Positions 1 to 5,158 of a DNA stretch of 7,151 bases are shown here, piece by piece. The notes beneath the pieces were generated by a model, which saw nothing but the letters and a program-made list of their open reading frames with translations, searched no databases and was not told the origin of the DNA. Numbering within the stretch: the first letter of the stretch is position 1; each line of letters starts with the position of its first letter. The translations under genes and the position numbers were made by a program. The stretch is from Deltaproteobacteria bacterium. GTDB lineage: Bacteria; Desulfobacterota_B; Binatia; UBA9968. Location of the stretch: contig VBKY01000398.1 of NCBI GenBank assembly GCA_005879255.1, positions 1 through 7,151 of the forward strand. Direction: 5' to 3'.

Positions 1-1014
1 TTTGCCGCGGGTCAACTTCTCGTGCACTGATCCAGGGGTATAGATGGTTGCGGCAAGGTCGACTTCATCGAGTATTTTTTGCCCTTCGGCGCTCGCCTGG
101 AATTCGAGCCAGAGAAGAGCGGCATGCGGGTTCGCAGCCGCATTTAAAACCGCCTGGACTTCGCTGAGCCTGGCGGGAACGGGCTCGACGATTTTATGTT
201 CCAGGATTGCCCGCGGATCGCGTGTCGTTTTTACCGACTTGTAGTTAGGTCCCAGGATGAGCGGGTACTCGCCCGCGATCATTTGCGTCAGCTGGCGCGA
301 TTCGCCGCGATACCAGATGGGTTGTTGCGCGGCTAGCTTCCGGGCGAAGTCTACGGTTTTTTCGAGACCCCAGAGCGGCACAAGGGCGGCGAGCGGTTTG
401 GGCCGGACGTCGAGCAGAAATTTTTTCCCTTTGAACTCCGGCGCCAAAAAGCTCTCCCAGCTCTCCGGCACTTTGTCCGCAGAAATCATCTCTTTGTTGT
501 AGGCGACAACTTGCATATTGCTTTGGATCGCGACGATGTGACGGTACATCGGGTCGACCAATTTCGGCGATATCTGCAGCACTCCTTGCTCGGCCATCCC
601 AAGGATGTCGAACTTTTTTTGGTACGGCAGGTATTCGCTATAGAAATCGAAGGCTAGATAGTTGGCGTCCCAACTCTTCGCCAGGCCCGCCTTCATCTCT
701 TGGAGGATCCGTTGGTAGTTCTCCATTCCGCCGATCTCTTCGACTCGAGCATCGATGAATGGATACTTGCGCTTGAAGGCGGCGACCATTGCCTTGATTC
801 CATCTGGGTCTTGCGAACTGAGAACTCTTATCCTGCCTTCCTTTTTTGCCCGCGAAAGTATTTCTTCGTGATTGCTCAGGAAAATGTAACCCTTGGCTTC
901 GGCATCCTGTTTGGCTTTTTGCAATGCCGAAGTTGGAGCTGCCGCAAGAGCGCTGGAGCCCGTGAGCAAAATGGCTCCGATGAAGACAACCGTAATGAGA
1001 GAAAGCAACCTCAT
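1..1014 (-). CDS. Periplasmic solute-binding protein SBP-1 (COG1840-like), C-terminus cut by window edge
   Basis: Open from an ATG at 1014 to the window edge with no stop, giving 338 residues; the paralogue next to it has about 31 more after the same point. Residues 1-29 are a Sec signal peptide: basic start (MRLL), hydrophobic core about 5-18, then a small-residue stretch (SALAAAPTSA), with no lipobox Cys. The mature part reads as a type 2 periplasmic binding fold of the Fe3+/organic-anion extracellular SBP type: AKKEGRIRV at 56-64, a YNKEMI hinge-side motif at 172-177, VPESWESFLAPEFKGKKF at 182-199, and NPHAALLWLEF at 295-305. The start is fixed by GGAGG at 1021-1025, six bases upstream; an ATG at 1019 runs into TGA at once. 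It would capture a ligand for an ABC or tripartite transporter, but none is visible. Paired Tyr ligands of ferric-binding proteins are not evident, so the ligand is unknown. The family call is firm, the substrate is not. Confidence 0.88.
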   Translation of the reverse strand, partial: MRLLSLITVVFIGAILLTGSSALAAAPTSALQKAKQDAEAKGYIFLSNHEEILSRAKKEGRIRVLSSQDPDGIKAMVAAFKRKYPFIDARVEEIGGMENYQRILQEMKAGLAKSWDANYLAFDFYSEYLPYQKKFDILGMAEQGVLQISPKLVDPMYRHIVAIQSNMQVVAYNKEMISADKVPESWESFLAPEFKGKKFLLDVRPKPLAALVPLWGLEKTVDFARKLAAQQPIWYRGESRQLTQMIAGEYPLILGPNYKSVKTTRDPRAILEHKIVEPVPARLSEVQAVLNAAANPHAALLWLEFQASAEGQKILDEVDLAATIYTPGSVHEKLTRGK

Positions 1015-1040
1015 CGCATACCTCCGGTATGATCTGCCCG

Positions 1041-1180
1041 AATCAATCCGAAATCCGAATATCGAAATCCGAAACAAACGCAAAGAGTTAAATCCCAATT
1101 ACAAAATCCGAAACGGCCCGTTTGGACAGTTCTTTTTTTGGTCATTTGAATTTGTTTCGAATTTCGGATTTCGAATTTGG
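1041..1180. repeat. Inverted heptad-repeat element, copy A (SBP-2/SBP-1 spacer)
   Basis: The left arm is four tandem heptads at 1045-1072 (AATCCGA, AATCCGA, ATATCGA, AATCCGA) followed by AACAA. The right arm has three opposed heptads at 1157-1177 (TCGAATT, TCGGATT, TCGAATT). The arms are imperfectly complementary, so the whole can fold back on itself, with an internal A/T-rich stretch at 1083-1146. The same architecture recurs at 3515-3666: 16 identical bases in the left arm (1062-1077 = 3532-3547) and 28 of 33 identical in the right arm (1141-1173 vs 3621-3653). It fills most of the 176-bp spacer between SBP-2 and SBP-1. No coding frame or transposase is present. It is best described as a small non-autonomous dispersed repeat, REP- or MITE-like; mobility is not shown. 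Confidence 0.8.
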
Positions 1181-1190
1181 TCAGATGTGA

Positions 1191-2309
1191 TCATTTCTCC
1201 GCTTTCGGAAAGCCAAAGGCCTCCACAATCTTCGCCATCCATGTCTGCTTGAGGTGCTGGTTTTGCCAGTCCACAAGAGAAAGCTTTTTTCCCTTTAGCA
1301 GCTTCTCCAGGGCTGAACCGGGCGTATAGAAGGAAGCACTGATCGGCTCATACTCGTCGATGATCGCCTGCCCTTCTTGACTAGCCTGGAACTCAAGCCA
1401 GAGTAGCCCTGCATGGGGACTGCTCGCCGTCTTCAGCACAGCCGGAGTGTCTTTTATTCTCAACGGAACCGGCTCGATGACCTTGTACGCTAAAGAGCCT
1501 CCCCGGTCCTTGCCCATAACCCTAACGACGGCGTTGTAATCGATCCCCGCGTGAAGCGCGTATTCGCCGGCTGCGATAGAAGTCAAAATCCTCGTTCCAC
1601 CGCGCACCCAAACCGGCTGCTGAGCCGCCAGCTTCTTGCTGTAGTCCATCATCCACTCCAGCCCTACGGCGGGAACGAGATCGCTTTGAGTTTTGGGACG
1701 AATGTCCACGATAAACTTGTTTCCTTTGAACTCCGGCTTGAGGAAATCCTCCCATCTGTCGGGAACTTTCTCCGGAGCAATGAGTTTCCTATTGTAGGGC
1801 ACTACTCCCGCGTCCGCCGCAAAAGCCACAACGTTTCTGTTCCGGGGATCGATCATCCTCTCGTCGATGGCCAAGACTTTCTGGGCCGCCATTCCGAGGA
1901 TGTCGATTTTCAGGGCATAGGGAACGAAATCGTTGAAGTAGTCCGCTGGAAAATGTGCTACATCCCATCCTCTTGCGGCGCCAGCTTTCAACTCCAACAA
2001 AAACCGCTGGGCCGCATCCGTGCCATCGACCTCTTCGACCGCGACTTCGAGAAAGGCGTATTTTTTCTTGAAGGCGCTGACCATAGCTTTAAAAGTCGGG
2101 GGGCTCAAAGAGGTTGTGGCCCGCAGTTTTCCCTCCGCTTTGGCCTTCGCCAGGATTTCGTCGTGGCTAGTTAGAAAAGTATAGCCCTTGGCTTCCGCTT
2201 CCTGTTTGGCTTTTGCCAAGGAAGCGCTCGCCGGCGCGGCAAGATCACGGGAGCCGCCGAGTAAAATCGTAGCTATGAGAACGATTGTCGTGAGGGAGAG
2301 TGACTTCAC
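1191..2309 (-). CDS. Periplasmic solute-binding protein SBP-2 (COG1840-like), complete
   Basis: A 372-residue protein and full-length paralogue of SBP-1: 129 of the first 250 positions match without a gap by eye count. The N-terminal signal peptide (MKSLSLTTIVLIATILLGG) probably ends at an A-S-A site near residue 29, and there is no lipobox Cys. After it comes a charged lead-in segment (about 31-55, KQEAEAKGY) that SBP-1 shares but SBP-3 lacks, then AKAEGKLR (56-63), the PYNRKLI segment (171-177), VPDRWEDFLKPEFKGNKF (182-199) and SPHAGLLWLEFQAS (297-310). The C-terminal tail ends FGFPKAEK. The start codon is GTG at 2309, chosen because GGAGG lies exactly six bases upstream and the signal peptide begins there. 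It should act in the periplasm as a high-affinity capture protein for an ABC-type importer; the ligand is unknown and no membrane component is nearby. It lies between the enolase-superfamily gene and SBP-1 on the same strand, so co-transcription is likely, though hairpin-forming repeats separate the genes. Confidence 0.9.
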   Translation of the reverse strand: MKSLSLTTIVLIATILLGGSRDLAAPASASLAKAKQEAEAKGYTFLTSHDEILAKAKAEGKLRATTSLSPPTFKAMVSAFKKKYAFLEVAVEEVDGTDAAQRFLLELKAGAARGWDVAHFPADYFNDFVPYALKIDILGMAAQKVLAIDERMIDPRNRNVVAFAADAGVVPYNRKLIAPEKVPDRWEDFLKPEFKGNKFIVDIRPKTQSDLVPAVGLEWMMDYSKKLAAQQPVWVRGGTRILTSIAAGEYALHAGIDYNAVVRVMGKDRGGSLAYKVIEPVPLRIKDTPAVLKTASSPHAGLLWLEFQASQEGQAIIDEYEPISASFYTPGSALEKLLKGKKLSLVDWQNQHLKQTWMAKIVEAFGFPKAEK

Positions 2310-2315
2310 AGCACA

Positions 2316-2320
2316 CCTCC
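2316..2320 (-). promoter_or_regulatory. Ribosome-binding site of SBP-2 (fixes GTG start)
   Basis: GGAGG on the minus strand, six bases before GTG at 2309. The sister gene has the same layout (GGAGG, six bases, ATG at 1014), which supports the unusual start codon and the shared ancestry of the two leaders. Confidence 0.75.
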
Positions 2321-2340
2321 ACCAAAATAAATTGAAGTAC

Positions 2341-2412
2341 TGGAGTGCTGGAATGATGGAGTATTGGGGTTAAGAACCAACATTCCACCACTCCAATACT
2401 CCATCACTCCAA
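2341..2412. repeat. Inverted octad-repeat hairpin, copy C (after the enolase-superfamily gene)
   Basis: Left: four octads at 2341-2372 on a TGGAGTGM-like unit. Right: four opposed octads at 2381-2412 (CATTCCAC, CACTCCAA, TACTCCAT, CACTCCAA). Positions 2349-2370 pair with 2390-2411 over 22 positions, with one A-C mismatch and one G-U pair, leaving a 19-base loop. The hairpin begins about seven bases after the TGA of the enolase-superfamily gene on the minus strand. No T-run follows it in that direction, so it is not a classical intrinsic terminator; it could still stabilise the upstream message or be a mobile palindrome. The right-arm sequence recurs at 4982-5004 (22 of 23 bases). Confidence 0.82.
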
Positions 2413-2418
2413 TGCATT

Positions 2419-3480
2419 TCATTTGGCCAAGTTAAGGCCCCAGCCCGGCGCTTGACTGATCTCAACGCAGCCGTTTTTTACGTTTGCGCCAACCGTAGGA
2501 TCACCTTGTACTGCCTGGAACTCGCCGACCTCGCATTCATCGTCGATCGCCGAAAATGAAGCAGCGAGCTGTGCTGCCGCGATGTCGGCTACCGCCGGCC
2601 CGGCGGAACCACCGATATGGACTCGAACGCCGAAAGCCTGACAGATCTCAAAGACGCGTCGACATTCATCGAGCGATCCCATCTTCGTTACCTTAATGGA
2701 AACAACATGAGCAGCGCGACGCTGGCAAATTTCCAGTGCCGATTTGGCGTCGTAAACGCACTGATCGGCCATTATATGGATAGGGCTAGCCGCGGTGACC
2801 CGCGCGAGGCCATCCAAATCGCGGTAATTGATCGGCTGTTCGATCAGCCTAACATCATAGGGCGTGAGCGCTTTACTGAGTTCAATGGCTTGCTCCGGCG
2901 TATAGGCGCCGTTGCCATCGATGCCGATCCAGATGCGTTCACGAAATGCTTCGCGCAGGGTACGAATTCGCTCGACGTCTTCGTGAATACCCGTCCCCAC
3001 CTTTACTTTCATGTGGGTGATTCCCTGCTCCACCAATTGTCCGACGGTGGTCGCCAATTCGGCGGGCGGCTTAATGCCGACCATTCGAACGATTTTCACC
3101 TTAGGACGAATAGCGCCGCCCCAAAGCGCGTGGCACGGCAGGTTGGCCAGTTTGCCAGCGAGATCGTAGAGCGCTAGGTCGGCTGCAATAAAGGCTCGAG
3201 CATGAACATTTGCTCGCCGAATTGCGTCGCGAACCGCATTGCCGCAAAGAGAATCGGCGCCAAGCAATAGAGAACGAATGGGCCCGTTTAGCTGGGCATC
3301 CAATTTGTCTGCCGGCATGCTGTTCGGGTGCCCTGCCGTGCCACCGATCCCGGTGACGCCGTCCGCGGCAACTTCGATAATGAACCCCTCAACCGCGCTG
3401 GCCGCGTAGGATGCCGTTTTCCATCCGGCATCGACCCGCGGCATGTTGATGCGGGTAACTCTCACATCAGTGATCTTCAT
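2419..3480 (-). CDS. Mandelate racemase/muconate lactonizing enzyme-type enolase-superfamily protein
   Basis: A 353-residue cytoplasmic enzyme with no signal peptide. The N-terminal capping domain covers about 1-120 and is followed by the (beta/alpha)7-beta barrel. Superfamily catalytic positions are all visible: the KxK pair K158/K160 (MKVKVG), Mg2+ ligands D188 (GIDGNG), E214 (LIEQP) and D239 (MADQ), and the opposite-face base K263 (SIKVTKMG). KxK plus a lysine on strand 6 is the signature of the MLE subgroup (cycloisomerases, dipeptide epimerases, o-succinylbenzoate synthase), not the His-Asp mandelate racemase subgroup. Members abstract the proton alpha to a carboxylate. The substrate cannot be read from sequence; muconate-type lactones, amino-acid derivatives or dipeptides are open. 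The ATG at 3480 has a purine-rich AAGGGGG about 11 bases upstream. Placement between SBP genes suggests it acts on an imported carboxylate (inference). Length is slightly short for the family but complete. Confidence 0.92.
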   Translation of the reverse strand: MKITDVRVTRINMPRVDAGWKTASYAASAVEGFIIEVAADGVTGIGGTAGHPNSMPADKLDAQLNGPIRSLLLGADSLCGNAVRDAIRRANVHARAFIAADLALYDLAGKLANLPCHALWGGAIRPKVKIVRMVGIKPPAELATTVGQLVEQGITHMKVKVGTGIHEDVERIRTLREAFRERIWIGIDGNGAYTPEQAIELSKALTPYDVRLIEQPINYRDLDGLARVTAASPIHIMADQCVYDAKSALEICQRRAAHVVSIKVTKMGSLDECRRVFEICQAFGVRVHIGGSAGPAVADIAAAQLAASFSAIDDECEVGEFQAVQGDPTVGANVKNGCVEISQAPGWGLNLAK

Positions 3481-3514
3481 GTCAATATCGTCCCCCTTCG
3501 ATGCTTGTGTCCTA

Positions 3515-3666
3515 AATTCGAAATTCGAATGTCGAAATCCGAAACAATTTCAAAATTCGAAATAGTAAAATCCAAAAGTCAAGTTCGAAACGAATTTTGT
3601 TTGGAACATTGGGTATTTTTGCCATTTGACATTGTTTCGAGCTTCGGATTTCGTGCTTAGAATTTG
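3515..3666. repeat. Inverted heptad-repeat element, copy B (SBP-3/enolase spacer)
   Basis: Left arm: four heptads at 3515-3542 (AATTCGA, AATTCGA, ATGTCGA, AATCCGA) followed by AACAA. Right arm: opposed heptads at 3637-3657 (TCGAGCT, TCGGATT, TCGTGCT). It has the same order of units as copy A, including the variant third heptad (ATRTCGA), so the two are copies of one element rather than independent low-complexity sequence. The core from the shared left motif to the end of the right match spans 122 bp here against 112 bp in copy A, with the internal part most diverged. It occupies nearly all of the 193-bp spacer between SBP-3 and the enolase-superfamily gene and has no coding content. Confidence 0.8.
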
Positions 3667-3673
3667 TCTATGT

Positions 3674-4684
3674 TTACTGTTGGAAAATTTCTTTTATTAG
3701 TTTCGCATAATATTCCATGTTTGAGCCTGCCAGGGGATCAAGGGGAACGAGATCCAAATTCTTGATCGCCTCTTGCTCATTAAAGAGATCGGTCCTGGCA
3801 ACCTGTCTCCTGGTATCCAAGACAGCTTTTTGCCCTTCCCTGGAAAGCATGAAATCCAAATATAGTCTCGCGGCGTTGGGATGGGGCGGTCGATAGGCAA
3901 TCGCGTGAGCGCTCGTGACAACGGGGACGGGGCTCAATGCGATCCAATCGATCGGCGCGCCGCGCTTTTTGAGATCGTCCACGGGACCCAGGGTCGAGTC
4001 GATATCCATAGGCGCTTCACCAGCCGCGATGAGCTGAGCCCGCATGGCGCTCGATTCTCGACGTAGCACAATATTCTGCCTAACGAGCTCGCGCATGTAT
4101 CGTTGGGCCCTTTCCTTTCCCATGATCTGGAACATCAAGGCACCCCATTGTTCCGAGGCATCGATCAGCAATTTCCCCTTCCATGCCGGGTTTAGCAGGT
4201 CGTCATAACTCCGGGGAGCTTTATCGCGGGCGATGAGCTTGGTGTTATACGCTAGCACATGGACATTCATGTTGGTGGTGGTCCAATAGCCTTGATCCTT
4301 GAACTGTTTGGGATAGAACCGGTCCTCGGGCGAGAGATAGTTAGTTAAAAACCCGTCTTTCTTGAGGAAATGTAGGCTCAGGCTGTTGGTCTGCAGAATA
4401 TCGGCAAGGTATTTGTTCGCCCTGACCTCGGCAAGCACCCGGGGAACAAATTTTCCCGAGCCCAGGCGATTCAACTTGACATCCACGTACGGGTACTTTT
4501 CTCGGAACCTGGCGTGAAGTAAATTGGCGGCCTCCAAACTCATGGTCCCATAAACAATCACTTCACCTTCTTTTTTTGCGCCCTCGATGAGTTTGGCTGT
4601 GTGTTCGGACTGTCCCCAAGCCCCTTGGAAGCCGACTAGCAAAAAAATTAAGGTGAAGATGGTTATGCGTCCTGTGATTCCCAT
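3674..4684 (-). CDS. Periplasmic solute-binding protein SBP-3 (Fe3+-type ABC SBP family)
   Basis: 336 residues from the ATG at 4684. This start is preferred over an in-frame TTG at 4726 because GAGGT lies seven bases before it and it begins a clean signal peptide (MGITGRITIFTLIF...), cleaved probably near 24 (GAWG/QSE). The mature protein opens with LIEGAKKEGEVIVYGT (32-47), the classic first strand of COG1840 iron/anion SBPs, followed by FREKYPYVDV (60-69), VLAYNTKLI (143-151), a DDLLNPAWKGKLLID segment (161-175) and HPNAARLYLDFMLSREGQ (268-285). The adjacent Tyr pair that binds iron in FbpA-type proteins is not seen at the expected place; the only paired Tyr (Y325-Y326) lies in the C-terminal helix. 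A non-iron anionic ligand is therefore as likely. It is clearly more distant from SBP-1/SBP-2 than those are from each other. It is the first gene of the leftward group, followed by repeat copy B. Confidence 0.9.
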   Translation of the reverse strand: MGITGRITIFTLIFLLVGFQGAWGQSEHTAKLIEGAKKEGEVIVYGTMSLEAANLLHARFREKYPYVDVKLNRLGSGKFVPRVLAEVRANKYLADILQTNSLSLHFLKKDGFLTNYLSPEDRFYPKQFKDQGYWTTTNMNVHVLAYNTKLIARDKAPRSYDDLLNPAWKGKLLIDASEQWGALMFQIMGKERAQRYMRELVRQNIVLRRESSAMRAQLIAAGEAPMDIDSTLGPVDDLKKRGAPIDWIALSPVPVVTSAHAIAYRPPHPNAARLYLDFMLSREGQKAVLDTRRQVARTDLFNEQEAIKNLDLVPLDPLAGSNMEYYAKLIKEIFQQ

Positions 4685-4690
4685 GTGCTG

Positions 4691-4695
4691 ACCTC
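4691..4695 (-). promoter_or_regulatory. Ribosome-binding site of SBP-3 (decides ATG at 4684)
   Basis: GAGGT on the minus strand; GAGG ends seven bases before the ATG at 4684. The upstream in-frame TTG at 4726 has no comparable site and would put extra residues (MNLATLAAANRGQH) before the signal peptide, so the shorter gene model is chosen. Confidence 0.7.
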
Positions 4696-4717
4696 GATTT
4701 GCTGCCGCTAGTGTTGC

Positions 4718-4770
4718 AAGGTTCAATGTTCAACGTCGGCCCCGCTACCTTGAACCCGGAACTTTGAACC
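4718..4770. repeat. Short inverted repeat D with TTCAA units upstream of SBP-3
   Basis: The left part carries two spaced GTTCAA units (4720-4734) and the right part carries opposed TTGAAC units (4750-4770). GGTTCAATGTTC at 4720-4731 matches the reverse complement of 4759-4770 at 11 of 12 bases. It sits in the SBP-3 leader, a few tens of bases from its ribosome-binding site, so it could affect the 5' end of that message. It has the same build principle as the other elements but a different unit. Confidence 0.55.
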
Positions 4771-4780
4771 GAGTAAAACA

Positions 4781-4807
4781 CTTCGTGAATTTGTGGCTTT
4801 TGTGGTT
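4781..4807. repeat. Three tandem period-9 units (TTTGTGGNT-like)
   Basis: CTTCGTGAA at 4781-4789, TTTGTGGCT at 4790-4798 and TTTGTGGTT at 4799-4807. The last two differ at one base; the first is more diverged. No opposed arm is visible nearby. It directly follows repeat D. Confidence 0.5.
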
Positions 4808-4983
4808 AATCGGGTTCTTTTGGCCGCTATGCCGCGCAAGGTTCTCCGCGGTGAATACTCTGCTCGCACGCGAGCTGTCAACACCAGGTTGGATTTTATG
4901 TCAAGCCGGCAATGAATACGGAGTGTTGGAGGACTCGCTTCTAGTGTCCTGACCCAGAAGTTCGGTCAATACTAGAGGCACAC

Positions 4984-5015
4984 CACTCCATTACTCCATC
5001 ACTCTAGTACTCCAG
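4984..5015. repeat. Octad repeat, copy E (four tandem units)
   Basis: Four exact-phase octads: CACTCCAT, TACTCCAT, CACTCTAG, TACTCCAG. It matches the right arm of copy C at 22 of 23 bases (4982-5004 vs 2387-2409). Unlike copy C it lacks a matching opposed octad arm; only TACTAGAG at about 4970-4977 pairs with 5002-5009. It may be a half element or solo arm. It lies about 145 bp upstream of the MmgE/PrpD start. Confidence 0.72.
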
Positions 5016-5039
5016 TCTTTTTGTTGAGCGGTTAATCGG

Positions 5040-5066
5040 TTGACAGTGCTTTCGCGCCTGTGTTAC
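5040..5066 (+). promoter_or_regulatory. Possible sigma-70 promoter for the MmgE/PrpD operon
   Basis: A perfect TTGACA -35 hexamer at 5040-5045, with the best -10-like hexamer TGTTAC at 5061-5066. The -10 match is poor (3 of 6) and the spacing is short (15 bases), so this rests mainly on the -35 and on its position about 115 bases before the ATG. Confidence 0.25.
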
Positions 5067-5098
5067 GCGAGACAAAGTCGCGGTTGTGATTCCGAGCG

Positions 5099-5120
5099 AA
5101 GTCGAGAAATTCTTCGACTT
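5099..5120 (+). other. Small hairpin in the MmgE/PrpD leader
   Basis: AAGTCGA at 5099-5105 pairs perfectly with TCGACTT at 5114-5120 around an eight-base loop. It ends 21 bases before the GGAGG of the MmgE/PrpD gene. It is short and may simply reflect base composition. Confidence 0.3.
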
Positions 5121-5141
5121 GATCGTGAGTGAGTCGGATTT

Positions 5142-5146
5142 GGAGG
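5142..5146 (+). promoter_or_regulatory. Ribosome-binding site of the MmgE/PrpD gene
   Basis: GGAGG, 12 bases before the ATG at 5159, which is at the long end of normal spacing. The alternative GTG at 5129 lies upstream of this GGAGG, has no site of its own, and would add a 10-residue extension (MSRIWRLKNS) before the point where family resemblance starts. Confidence 0.6.
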
Positions 5147-5158
5147 TTGAAAAATTCT

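Larger units (their letters stand above)
4685..5158. other. Divergent intergenic region between the two gene groups
   Basis: 474 bp without a convincing gene. From left to right it holds the SBP-3 ribosome-binding site, a TTCAA-type inverted repeat (4718-4770), three period-9 units (4781-4807), about 170 bp (4808-4981) in which I see no gene or clear motif, an octad repeat (4984-5015), a possible sigma-70 promoter (5040-5066) and a small hairpin before the MmgE/PrpD gene. Both groups are read away from it, so it should carry both promoters; no operator or regulator gene is recognisable. Confidence 0.7.

Noticed and set aside
1045..1177. CRISPR-like array of short AATCCGA units
   Set aside because: Units are 7 bases with no spacers, they reverse orientation in the second half, and no cas gene is present.
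1551..2174. 207-residue open frame on the plus strand inside SBP-2
   Set aside because: It is antisense to a well-supported SBP gene, has no ribosome-binding site, and its composition (many R, S, H) is typical of a shadow frame.
2341..2412. Rho-independent terminator after the enolase-superfamily gene
   Set aside because: The stem is strong but not followed by a T-run on either strand, so it is recorded as a repeat hairpin instead.
2617..3177. 186-residue open frame on the plus strand inside the enolase-superfamily gene
   Set aside because: It lies fully antisense to a gene with all catalytic motifs intact; no domain is recognisable in the antisense reading.
3674..4684. Naming SBP-3 as a ferric-iron-binding protein (FbpA/AfuA)
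   Set aside because: The fold family fits, but the adjacent Tyr iron ligands are not seen in the expected region, so only the broad SBP family is called.
3674..4726. Longer SBP-3 start at TTG 4726
   Set aside because: It lacks a ribosome-binding site and would put residues before the signal peptide; ATG at 4684 has GAGGT at proper spacing.
4764..4952. 62-residue open frame in the divergent spacer
   Set aside because: It begins within repeat D and runs through the period-9 units; no ribosome-binding site and no family resemblance, although W- and L-rich like a membrane segment.
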